A stretch of 64,000 nucleotides of DNA from positions 310,001 to 374,000 of the forward strand of contig SFVX01000001.1 in assembly GCA_004561445.1 (NCBI GenBank). Reading direction: 5' to 3'. Positions 24,564 through 32,926 of the stretch are shown piece by piece. The stretch is from a bacterium (lineage in GTDB: Bacteria > Patescibacteriota > Saccharimonadia > Saccharimonadales > Saccharimonadaceae). How positions within the stretch are numbered: the stretch's first letter is position 1; the number at the start of each line of letters is the position of its first letter. Both the position numbers and the translations under genes were made by a program. The notes beneath the pieces are model-generated. The model ran no database searches. It saw only the letters and a program-made list of their open reading frames with translations, and was not told the origin of the DNA.

Positions 24564-25862
24564 ATGAAAATTGTTATCTCTACCGATATCTACTATCCAA
24601 TGATTAATGGCGTAGCGGTATTTTCTCGAAATTTAGCAGCGGGCCTGACGAAACGTGGCCACGATGTGCTGGTACTTGCGCCGAGTATTTCTGGCGATTT
24701 TGAAAGTGAATACGACGAAGAATATGGCTTTAAGGTAGTGCGACTAAGCTCAAAAAAGATGATGCTCTACCCTGATCAGATTAACAAGGTGCCAGAAAAG
24801 AAAGATTTCTTAGGCATGAAGATGCCACAGTTGCTTTATAAGAATGGCTTGCACGTGAGCTATATGCCGGATCTTGAGATAAAGCGCGTATTGTCGGAGT
24901 TTCAGCCAGACATTATCCATAATCAGACACCTGGGCCAGTGGCGCTCGCGATTTTGCGTTATGCACGTCGCCATAAAGTGGCGCTGGTTTCGACAGATCA
25001 CGCATATCCGGATAATTTGACGCAACAAGTGAAGTTGCCGGAACTAGCAAAAAAGCCAATTAATGCCGTAATGAATGCGTATTTTGTGAGTTTTTTGAAG
25101 CGCAGCGATTATGCGACGGTGCCGACTGAGCAGGTGCTAACGGATTGTATTCCAAAAAGTAAGTTATTCTTCCGCGTGCCAATTGAGGCGCTAAGTAACG
25201 GTATTGATTTGTCGCGTTTTGCGAAAGGTCGAGTAAACCACGAGATTTATGAGCGCTATGATATAAATCCCCAAAAACCGACAATTTTATACATCGGACG
25301 AGTTGATCCAGAAAAAAGCCTCGATGTGTTAATGAATGCTTTTATTAAAGTACAGGAAAAAGTCGAGAACGCACAGTTAGTGGTGGTGGGCGACGGCACG
25401 ATGCGTCCGAAGCTTGAAAAAATGGCGGAAAAGGCTGGGATTTCAGATAAAGTCGTGTTTACAGGGCGCGTGATTGGCAAAGATTTACCGCAACTTTATA
25501 GGACTGGAGATGTATTTGCAATTACATCAAAAACTGAAACACAAAGTATTGTACTCCTTGAAGCGATGGCAACAGGGTTACCAGCAGTAGCTGTAAAGGC
25601 GGGTGCAATTCCAGAACTCGTACATAACGGCGAAAACGGCTATCTTTGCGAGGCGGACGATGTTGATGCAGTAGCAAAGAGCTTGATTTGTATTTTACAA
25701 GATAAAAACCTACGCGAGACAATGTCGGAAAAATCGCTGGAATTAATTAAGAAGCATGACATTTCCTATACTTTGACACGTATTGAAGAAATCTATCATC
25801 GTGTTTTGGACGAGAAAAAGACTCATCTTGATGATTATGATGAGTCTATGGACGAAGACTAA
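24564..25862 (+). CDS. GT4 glycosyltransferase
   Basis: 432 residues. A retaining GT-B enzyme: N-terminal domain MKIVISTDIYYPMINGVAVF and HNQTPGPVA, C-terminal nucleotide-sugar domain with LYIGRVDPEKSLDVL and TETQSIVLLEAMATGLP. The ending is acidic (DDYDESMDED). Similar enzymes mannosylate or glucosylate lipids and wall glycans; the acceptor is not decided here. An extended -10 (TGCTAAAAT, 24546-24554) lies 9 nt before the ATG. Confidence 0.9.
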   Translation: MKIVISTDIYYPMINGVAVFSRNLAAGLTKRGHDVLVLAPSISGDFESEYDEEYGFKVVRLSSKKMMLYPDQINKVPEKKDFLGMKMPQLLYKNGLHVSYMPDLEIKRVLSEFQPDIIHNQTPGPVALAILRYARRHKVALVSTDHAYPDNLTQQVKLPELAKKPINAVMNAYFVSFLKRSDYATVPTEQVLTDCIPKSKLFFRVPIEALSNGIDLSRFAKGRVNHEIYERYDINPQKPTILYIGRVDPEKSLDVLMNAFIKVQEKVENAQLVVVGDGTMRPKLEKMAEKAGISDKVVFTGRVIGKDLPQLYRTGDVFAITSKTETQSIVLLEAMATGLPAVAVKAGAIPELVHNGENGYLCEADDVDAVAKSLICILQDKNLRETMSEKSLELIKKHDISYTLTRIEEIYHRVLDEKKTHLDDYDESMDED

Positions 25863-26635
25863 TTTTCACCAATAAACTCAGCAATAAGACGCGCGACAGT
25901 TTTTGGACATTCATAATTGATAAGATGACCTTTGTTTTTGATGATCTTGTAAGTTTGCTTTGCTTCTTTAATACGAGAAGTCGAGCGCTTTACGGAACCT
26001 AGTTTATCGCAATCGCCAAAACAAAAGAGGATTTCTTTATTCTCTGGGATAATAGTTTCTTTTTGCATGGAAATCTTGCAGTCAGCTAGTAAAGAATCAG
26101 CGGAAGCAAAGAGGCAGTACCGATAATGCAAGAAGTCGATTTCTTTTTGCTTTGATTTATCGACGGTTAGAAAATGCGAAATCAGGAAAGAGACCGGCTT
26201 GCTGCGCATAAGATTATAGCGCGGCTTTTTGGGAAGTAGATGAAGCGCACCAAACATAAGAGCATATTCGATGTTGCTGATTACTCTGCTAAATGGACTA
26301 CGAAAGATTGGCGACAGTAGAACAACACGGCGGTCGACGAGCTCAGGATATTTATCGATAAAATACGAAGTAACAATAGAACCCATCGAGTGACCAATTA
26401 TGATTGGCGGCTGATCAAGTTTTAATTTCTTAATATAATTACAAAACCATTTTGCATACCCGTCAAGAGTTTTATCTTTAAGCTCGGGACGAGTACCAGA
26501 GCCTGGTAAATCTGGCGCAAAAACTTGATAGCCGTACTTTTTGGTCAAAGTTTTGGCGATATCTTGGACACCAAAATGGTTCCCGCGCAGGCCGTGAATA
26601 AGAATAATGGCAGGCTGAGCGGAAGTTTTAGGCAT
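25859..26635 (-). CDS. alpha/beta-hydrolase
   Basis: 258 residues. LIHGLRGNHFG forms the oxyanion region, GHSMGS the nucleophile elbow, LFCFGDCDKL the acid segment and NKGHLINYE the catalytic His. Probably an esterase, lipase or lysophospholipase-like enzyme. Third gene of dus-glutaredoxin-hydrolase; its ATG overlaps the preceding stop by one base. Convergent with the GT4 gene (4-bp overlap). Confidence 0.85.
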   Translation of the reverse strand: MPKTSAQPAIILIHGLRGNHFGVQDIAKTLTKKYGYQVFAPDLPGSGTRPELKDKTLDGYAKWFCNYIKKLKLDQPPIIIGHSMGSIVTSYFIDKYPELVDRRVVLLSPIFRSPFSRVISNIEYALMFGALHLLPKKPRYNLMRSKPVSFLISHFLTVDKSKQKEIDFLHYRYCLFASADSLLADCKISMQKETIIPENKEILFCFGDCDKLGSVKRSTSRIKEAKQTYKIIKNKGHLINYECPKTVARLIAEFIGEN

Positions 26636-26877
26636 TATTTTTGCGCTTTCATGATTTTTTTGAAGGCTGGACGATCAAAACCGAGAATTTCTTGGCCATC
26701 AACGATAGAAACTGGCACGCCTTCGATTGGATGACCGAGCGCTTCTTCGGCCTTGGCGTGGTTTACTGGATCAGAAACATCGATTTGCTCGTATTCAAAG
26801 CCTTCGCCATCTAGCCATTCCATAAGAGCGTGGCAGAAGATACAAGTTGGGGTAGTATAAATAATAGCTTTACTCAT
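26635..26877 (-). CDS. glutaredoxin-like protein (mycoredoxin/NrdH type)
   Basis: 80 residues, a complete small thioredoxin fold. Active site TCIFC (Cys12, Cys15), the cis-Pro region EGVPVSIVDG and the QEILGFDRPAF end. Cytosolic thiol-disulfide reductase; its electron donor is unknown. It sits 2 bp after dus in the same operon. Confidence 0.92.
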   Translation of the reverse strand: MSKAIIYTTPTCIFCHALMEWLDGEGFEYEQIDVSDPVNHAKAEEALGHPIEGVPVSIVDGQEILGFDRPAFKKIMKAQK

Positions 26878-26879
26878 TT

Positions 26880-27821
26880 TTACTCCTTAATCAGTGGTTC
26901 AATTATAGCACGAGCTTCGGCAATAGTTTTGGTATGCATAAGTTGCTCGCGAATATCAGATGCGCCCGGAAAATTATTAATGTAGATCTTAAAGAAACGC
27001 TTGAGCGGATCATATGGCGCGAGCTCGTACTTCTCGTAGAGGTCAAGATGGTATTGCATAAGTTCGAGAAGCTCTTGGCGCGTATGTTCGCACGGCTCTC
27101 TTTCAAAGCAAAAAGGATTTGCAAAAACGCCACGACCAATCATAATGCCGTCTGCACCGAGCGCAACGTATTTTGGTGCCTCAGCAGCAGATTTGATGTC
27201 GCCATTAATAATGAGCTTAGTGCTTGGCGAAATTTCGTTGCGAAGCTCGGCAATCTCTGGAATAAGTTCGTAGTGAGCTTTAACTTTTGACATTTCTTTT
27301 TTAGTGCGAAGATGCACAGTGAGTGCTTCTGGTTTTTCTTCGAGAATATTGGTTAGCCAACTATGCCATTCATCGACGCTAGTATAGCCGAGACGAGTTT
27401 TAACAGAAGTAGAAAAACCAGCAGATTGAGTAGCACGGATGATTTCTTTAGCGAGCTCCGGCGTGCGAATGAGGCCCGAGCCACCGCCAGTGGCGACAAC
27501 ATGACGATCTGGACAGCCCATATTAATATCAACAGCCTGATAACCGAGGTCTTTTAGTGCAGCTGCAGTATCAGCAAAGAATTCGGGAGTTTTACCCCAG
27601 ATTTGAGCCACGATAGGTTTCTCTATTGATTCGTAGCGGAGACGCTCTAGGGCGTTATGACGACCTTTTTCACTAGTATAGCTATTTACATTTGTAAATT
27701 CGGTATAAAAAATATCTGGGCGAGCCGCGCGCGCTACAACTTGTCGAAAAGCGATGTCAGTGACGCCCTCCATTGGGGCTAAAATAGTAAATCCTGGTTG
27801 GAATTGGTCCCAAAAACTCAT
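26880..27821 (-). CDS. dus: tRNA-dihydrouridine synthase
   Basis: 313 residues. FMN enzyme reducing uridines in tRNA D loops. MEGVTDIAFRQVV, DINMGCPDRHVV with the catalytic Cys, the SVKTRLGY and VHLRTKKEMS segments, NGDIKSA, and GADGIMIGRGVFANPF are all typical. A TATAAT box lies 8 nt upstream of the ATG, so the leader is very short. Confidence 0.95.
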   Translation of the reverse strand: MSFWDQFQPGFTILAPMEGVTDIAFRQVVARAARPDIFYTEFTNVNSYTSEKGRHNALERLRYESIEKPIVAQIWGKTPEFFADTAAALKDLGYQAVDINMGCPDRHVVATGGGSGLIRTPELAKEIIRATQSAGFSTSVKTRLGYTSVDEWHSWLTNILEEKPEALTVHLRTKKEMSKVKAHYELIPEIAELRNEISPSTKLIINGDIKSAAEAPKYVALGADGIMIGRGVFANPFCFEREPCEHTRQELLELMQYHLDLYEKYELAPYDPLKRFFKIYINNFPGASDIREQLMHTKTIAEARAIIEPLIKE

Positions 27822-27861
27822 ATCTATATATTATAGCACATTTTTGGAGATTTTGCTAGTG

Positions 27862-28620
27862 CTATTTCCAGAGAGCAAGATAGGCTTTGGAGACTTCTTC
27901 TGGGTCACCTTCAGCGGCGATTTTGCCGTTTTCGATCATAATGGCACGATCACAGAACTTGCGAACGTTTTCCATGGAGTGGGTGACAAGTACGACAGTT
28001 TGGTTACCTTTAAGAGAACGGAAGTAGTCGTTACACTTCTCTTGGAAAGCAGCATCACCGACAGCGAGGACCTCATCGAGAATAAGAATGTCACCACGAG
28101 CGCGAATCGCAATTGAAAAAGCAAGGCGAACTTGCATGCCGGAGGAATAGTTTTTAAGCTTTTGGTCCATAAACTGCTCAAGTTCGGCAAATTTGACAAT
28201 TTCGTCATACATTTCGTCCATTTTCTCGTTTGAAAAGCCAAGTAGTGCGCCATTGAGATAAATGTTTTCACGGCCAGTGAGTTCTGGGTTAAAACCAACG
28301 CCAAGTTCGATGAAAGGCACAAGATTGCCATTAATTTCGACTTTACCCTTCTCTGGGACATAAATACCAGAAAGAACTTTTAGAAGCGTGGATTTGCCGG
28401 AGCCGTTGCGACCGACAATACCAAGAAACTCGCCTTGGTGAACATCAAAAGAAATGCCGCGAAGAACTTTTTGCTCTTTGAAGCCTTTGACACCCTTGAG
28501 ACGATTGAAAATGGCTTGCTTGAGGCCCCAAGCACGTTCGGTTGGAAGTTTAAAACTCTTGTGGACGTCTTGGACACTAATCGCGATTTCTGAGCTAACT
28601 GGTTTTTTATTCTTAGACAT
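27862..28620 (-). CDS. polysaccharide/teichoic-acid-type ABC exporter, ATPase
   Basis: 252 residues. Walker A GRNGSGKSTLLK, signature YSSGMQVRLAFSIA, Walker B ILILDEVLAVGD and the H-loop THSM. The YSSGM signature and EVLAVGDAAFQEKC are those of Wzt/TagH. It lacks the extra C-terminal carbohydrate-binding domain of long Wzt proteins, so the glycan need not carry a special terminal cap. Starts directly after the permease gene. Confidence 0.93.
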   Translation of the reverse strand: MSKNKKPVSSEIAISVQDVHKSFKLPTERAWGLKQAIFNRLKGVKGFKEQKVLRGISFDVHQGEFLGIVGRNGSGKSTLLKVLSGIYVPEKGKVEINGNLVPFIELGVGFNPELTGRENIYLNGALLGFSNEKMDEMYDEIVKFAELEQFMDQKLKNYSSGMQVRLAFSIAIRARGDILILDEVLAVGDAAFQEKCNDYFRSLKGNQTVVLVTHSMENVRKFCDRAIMIENGKIAAEGDPEEVSKAYLALWK

Positions 28621-29433
28621 TTAGACTTCCTCCGCGAAATATTTGGAACGTTTACGGAAATAAAGTGCAGCGATAATGAGAATTATTACTACTAAGATAA
28701 TAGGAATGATTTGCATTAGAGGGTTATTGATGTAATTCCAGATAGTTTGCGCCTCTGTTGTGATGAGATTATGGCGCACATCTTGGATGACTTGCGCAAT
28801 CGGATTTAAAAGTAGAAGCTTGGCGAAAGTTTCACTAGTGGCCGAAACCATACTGAGCGGATAAATAATCGGCACGGCGTAAAAGAGTGCCTGAGTAAGA
28901 ACGTCCCAAATTGAGCTAATATCACGGAATTTAACATTAAAAGCGCCGAGCAAGAAAGAAATACCAAGACAAAGCGCATAAAGCTCGATCACCGAGAATG
29001 GAACTAGGAGCCAAGAGAAGCTAGGCACAACGCCGTTTAGTAGCGCAAAGATGATGATTACACAAAGGTTAATAGTGAGATTAATAAGTGCAGTAGAAGT
29101 AGCAGAAACAACAATAATCCACTTTGGAAAACTGATTTTACGGATGAGATCGCCACGCATAACAATAGACTGAATACCTTGTCCGCAACACTCAGTAAAG
29201 AAGTTCCAAAGTACGGTACCGGTAAGAAGGTAAACTGGGTAGTGCGGAATGTCGCCACCGAAGCGCAAAATTTTTGCAAAAACGACATATAAAATTGCGA
29301 ACATTAGGAGCGGACGCAAAACTGCCCAAAGGTAGCCAAGCATGGAACCTTGGTAACGAAGTTTAAAATCGGTTTTAATTAATTCTTTGAGGAGCACGCG
29401 ATTTCGCTTGTTCCAGATTTTAGGGATTTTCAT
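28621..29433 (-). CDS. polysaccharide/teichoic-acid-type ABC exporter, permease (Wzm/TagG)
   Basis: 270 residues with six TM segments. IKTDFKLRYQGSMLGYLWAVLRPL at the N-terminus is the hallmark of the TagG/Wzm coupling helix (known family). It exports a lipid-linked glycan made inside the cell. An extended -10 (TGGTAAAAT) ends 7 nt before the ATG. Confidence 0.93.
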   Translation of the reverse strand: MKIPKIWNKRNRVLLKELIKTDFKLRYQGSMLGYLWAVLRPLLMFAILYVVFAKILRFGGDIPHYPVYLLTGTVLWNFFTECCGQGIQSIVMRGDLIRKISFPKWIIVVSATSTALINLTINLCVIIIFALLNGVVPSFSWLLVPFSVIELYALCLGISFLLGAFNVKFRDISSIWDVLTQALFYAVPIIYPLSMVSATSETFAKLLLLNPIAQVIQDVRHNLITTEAQTIWNYINNPLMQIIPIILVVIILIIAALYFRKRSKYFAEEV

Positions 29434-29478
29434 TTCTTCTATTTTACCATAAAAGGGGCGAGCGTTTATAATAGAGCC

Positions 29479-30411
29479 ATGAAGAAGACTTCAAAAACAC
29501 CTCTAATTTCGGTAATTATTCCATTTTTTAATACAGGATTGTCGCTTGAGGGGCTCATAAAACAAATTTCGAAGATTTGTCCGGATGCGGAAATTATCTG
29601 CGTAGACGATAAATCGACAGATGGAAGTTTGGCGCGGATTAAAAAACTGGCAAATGACAAAGTGCATGTGATTGCACAAAAGAAAAATCAAGGATCAGCA
29701 GCAGCGCGAAATCGTGGAATCACGGAAGCAAAAGGTAAATATATCGTATTCTTAGATTCAGACGACTTTATTCGTGACGATTTCTTTGAAAAAATGCTTT
29801 CTTGCATAAACGAAGCAGCGCTTGGCGTGTGCGGAATTCGTCAGATTTTTTTGAAAGACAATAAGTTTGTAGATAAATTTACAAAAGAGCCGAAAGCGCG
29901 AAATCCAAAAGATAATTGGCGTGAATACATTCTAAAATCGATGTTTAATGGCGCAGAATTATATTCGTCGGTAAATAAGATTTATCTCGGCGATGTAATT
30001 CGCGAAAATAATTTGAGGTTTGATGAAAAGTTGAATTTCGCCGAAGACACGAAGTTTGTGTTGGATTATTTGGCTTGTTTTGATGATGACGCAAAGATTA
30101 ATTTCGTATGTGAGCCGCTATATTTTTATAATTACGGCACGAATACGAGCGTCGTGGCGGACTCTTCCCTGCGCTGGGAGAACTGGCAAAAAAGTTATGA
30201 CGATATTATTGCTTGGTTAGGACGCGAGAGTGATGGAGGAAGTCGCGTTATTTCGCGCCGGGAATTAAGGCTCGCCAAGAAACTGCGTACGCGTTTTAAG
30301 ATTTCGCATCTTTTGGCAGTGGCGCGTTCAAAAAAGAGCCGTGAAGAAAAGCTGAAATATGTTAATAAGTTTGAGTTGCTGCTGGGCGAACTCGTGCTTA
30401 AGATTAGATAA
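29479..30411 (+). CDS. GT2 family glycosyltransferase
   Basis: 310 residues. GT-A fold: SVIIPFFNTG, VDDKSTDGS, AAARNRGI and the metal-binding FLDSDDF. No TM. Likely adds a sugar to the growing surface glycan. TATAAT (29467-29472) ends 6 nt before the ATG, so the mRNA is leaderless. Confidence 0.9.
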   Translation: MKKTSKTPLISVIIPFFNTGLSLEGLIKQISKICPDAEIICVDDKSTDGSLARIKKLANDKVHVIAQKKNQGSAAARNRGITEAKGKYIVFLDSDDFIRDDFFEKMLSCINEAALGVCGIRQIFLKDNKFVDKFTKEPKARNPKDNWREYILKSMFNGAELYSSVNKIYLGDVIRENNLRFDEKLNFAEDTKFVLDYLACFDDDAKINFVCEPLYFYNYGTNTSVVADSSLRWENWQKSYDDIIAWLGRESDGGSRVISRRELRLAKKLRTRFKISHLLAVARSKKSREEKLKYVNKFELLLGELVLKIR

Positions 30412-30426
30412 GGTATAATAAAAAGT

Positions 30427-31524
30427 ATGAAAGTGGCGATAGTGTGTGACTGGCTCACGAATGTGGGTGGAGCGGAAAAGGTTTTGCTGGCAATTCACCA
30501 GATGTATCCAGAGGCGCCAATTTATACTTCACAATATAATCCAAAAGGCATAGATTGGTTTAAAGATGCCGATGTACGAACGGGCTGGATGCAGATTTTT
30601 CCATCTGGTTTGCGACGTTTTTTGGCACCTCTTCGCCAGATTTATTTTAATCACCTAGATTTATCTGATTATGATGTGATTTTTTCGGTGACTGGAGCGG
30701 AAGCAAAAAGCGTCAAAAAAGGCGACGCTGTGCATTTTTGTTATTGCCACGTGCCGACACAGTATTATTGGGGCTTTTACGATGAATATGTAAAAAATCC
30801 TGGCTTTGGAAAACTTTTAAATCCAATTGTAAGATTTTTCTTTAAGCTGCTTGTAAAACCGCTACGAAAGGCGGATTATAAAGCGGCGCAAAAACCGGAT
30901 TATTTTATTACAATTTCAAACTACGCGGCGGAAATGATTAAAAAATACTACGGACGCGAGGCAAAAGTTATTGCACCGGGAGTAGAGATTGAGAAGTTTA
31001 GTAATAAAACTGAGCCGAAAAAACGCAGTGGATTCGTGCATTATTCGCGCCAAGTTTCATGGAAGCGACAGGATTTGATTATAAAAGCTTGTATCGAAGC
31101 GGGCGAGAAGTTGACGATTATTGGCGACGGGCCAGAACATGAACAACTCGTCGAAGTAGCGCACGAATCAAAACTTGTGAAGTTTTTGCCAGCACAGAAA
31201 TCTGATGAACTTTTGAAAGCATTAAACTCGGCAGAAGGTTTTATCTTTCCGAGCCTTGAGCCGTTTGGAATTGCGCCGGTAGAAGCGCTATCATCAGGAT
31301 GCCCAGTGATTGCTTACAAAAAAGGTGGCGCAGCAGACTATGTGATTGATGGTAAAAATGGCGTTTTCTTTGAAAAACAAAATACGGCGTCGATAGTACG
31401 AGCAATTGAAAAGTTTAAAAAATGTAAATTTAAATATAAAGATGTAGTAAAAAGTGCGAAATATTTTGACGTGGCGCGTTTTAAGAGAGAGATTGCTGAG
31501 TTTGTAAATGAAAAAACTAAGTAA
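30427..31524 (+). CDS. GT4 family glycosyltransferase
   Basis: 365 residues. MKVAIVCDWLTNVGGAEKV at the N-terminus and FPSLEPFGIAPVEALSSGCP near the nucleotide-sugar site define a GT4 enzyme of the WbaZ/mannosyltransferase kind. TATAAT at 30414-30419 lies 7 nt before the ATG. It overlaps the O-antigen-ligase-like gene by 17 bp. Confidence 0.92.
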   Translation: MKVAIVCDWLTNVGGAEKVLLAIHQMYPEAPIYTSQYNPKGIDWFKDADVRTGWMQIFPSGLRRFLAPLRQIYFNHLDLSDYDVIFSVTGAEAKSVKKGDAVHFCYCHVPTQYYWGFYDEYVKNPGFGKLLNPIVRFFFKLLVKPLRKADYKAAQKPDYFITISNYAAEMIKKYYGREAKVIAPGVEIEKFSNKTEPKKRSGFVHYSRQVSWKRQDLIIKACIEAGEKLTIIGDGPEHEQLVEVAHESKLVKFLPAQKSDELLKALNSAEGFIFPSLEPFGIAPVEALSSGCPVIAYKKGGAADYVIDGKNGVFFEKQNTASIVRAIEKFKKCKFKYKDVVKSAKYFDVARFKREIAEFVNEKTK

Positions 31525-32926
31525 ATTCTTGGATTCATTGGAGAGTTGGCTGATTTTTGCAACGCCGGTAGCGGTATTTTTCTCTTATTATCCAGTAATT
31601 CGGCTGGGTGCGACGGAAAGCATGAATTTAGAGCTGTCTTTGCCGCTAATTTTATTGTTCTTGTTGGGTCTTTTATCAATTAGAAGACTTGGCATAGTCT
31701 GGCGAAGAATTGGAGCAAGAAAGTTTTTAACGAGTGCGATAATTCCGATTTATATTTCGCTTTCGATTTTATGGTCGCCAAATAAACTGCGCGGAATTTT
31801 AGTGGCGGGGATCGTGTGGTTGATTTGGCTAGTAGCTGCGAATGTCTTGTTTGGCCGGAAGTTAAAATCTAGCGAGATACGAAAATTAGTAAAAATATAT
31901 TTACGTACAGCAGCGGTTTTTGCTTTGCTCTGTCTTATACAATGCCTATTAGATGTGTTTGGCGTGGCGCGTGATTATACGCTACTTTGTCAAGGATGTA
32001 CGTATCAGACTTTTGGTTTTCCGCATCCAAACGGACTCGCAATCGAACCGCAATTTATAGGAAATCTTCTCTTAGTTCCTTGCATTATTTCGATTTTTAT
32101 TTTCTTTTATAACATTAAAAGTCATAAATGCAAGCGTGAAATCTGGAAGTCTTTTGGCTTGACTATTTTTCTAGTTATGGTGCTATATGTAGTCTTTTCG
32201 CGGGGTGCAATTTACTCTTTCGTTATTGCGGCAGTGGGGATGTTTATCTACTTCTTAACGCAAAAGAAAAGCATAAAAACTTTGGTAATTCCGGGCGCTA
32301 TACTAGTCGCATTCGGGCTAGCGCTAGTTTTTCAAGGTACGCTGGCTGCGATTTCGCCAACTACGGAAGGTTTTTCGGATGGGGTCGCAAGATCAATTAA
32401 CCAGATGAGTCTCGGAATTATTGATTTGAGAAAACCAGTCGCAGAAGAAACAATAGAGTCAGATAATAATTCAACTTTTGACGGCTACGTGGAAGAATCG
32501 ACAGAAATTAGGCTATCTTTAAATGAAGTTGCTTTTAAGGCTTGGCAAAAGTCGCCAGTTTTTGGAGTAGGAATTGGTGGAGCTGGCGTTGCGATTCATA
32601 ATATAGACAATAATTATTCCGCTAAAGAAATCGTACAAAACGAATATATAAGCATTTTACTAGAACTCGGGGTTGTGGGGCTAGCGTTAGTGGTGGCTGG
32701 GATTATTTGGTTAGTTTATTTTGAATTTAAACAGCAGAATATGATAAATCTCGCCGCAATAACAGCTTATTTGATTAGCCTTTGCTTCTTTTCTGGACTG
32801 CCGAATGTACTCCATATATATCTATTAATGCCTATGCTTGGCAAAAGCAAAGATAAGTATTTTATGGTAAAATATGAGAATGAGCAAGTCAATAGACGGC
32901 CTTCAAAGAAGGGATCAAAAATCTAA
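31508..32926 (+). CDS. O-antigen ligase/polymerase-like membrane protein (Wzy_C family)
   Basis: 472 residues with about ten TM segments. A large outer loop (around 280-350) contains EESTEIRLSLNEVAFKAWQK and SPVFGVGIGGAG, the conserved Arg and G.G.G pattern of Wzy_C/WaaL proteins. It would polymerise or ligate a polyprenyl-linked glycan outside the membrane. With an ABC exporter and an LCP protein next to it, ligation of an exported chain is one option; the acceptor is not known. Confidence 0.85.
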   Translation: MKKLSKFLDSLESWLIFATPVAVFFSYYPVIRLGATESMNLELSLPLILLFLLGLLSIRRLGIVWRRIGARKFLTSAIIPIYISLSILWSPNKLRGILVAGIVWLIWLVAANVLFGRKLKSSEIRKLVKIYLRTAAVFALLCLIQCLLDVFGVARDYTLLCQGCTYQTFGFPHPNGLAIEPQFIGNLLLVPCIISIFIFFYNIKSHKCKREIWKSFGLTIFLVMVLYVVFSRGAIYSFVIAAVGMFIYFLTQKKSIKTLVIPGAILVAFGLALVFQGTLAAISPTTEGFSDGVARSINQMSLGIIDLRKPVAEETIESDNNSTFDGYVEESTEIRLSLNEVAFKAWQKSPVFGVGIGGAGVAIHNIDNNYSAKEIVQNEYISILLELGVVGLALVVAGIIWLVYFEFKQQNMINLAAITAYLISLCFFSGLPNVLHIYLLMPMLGKSKDKYFMVKYENEQVNRRPSKKGSKI

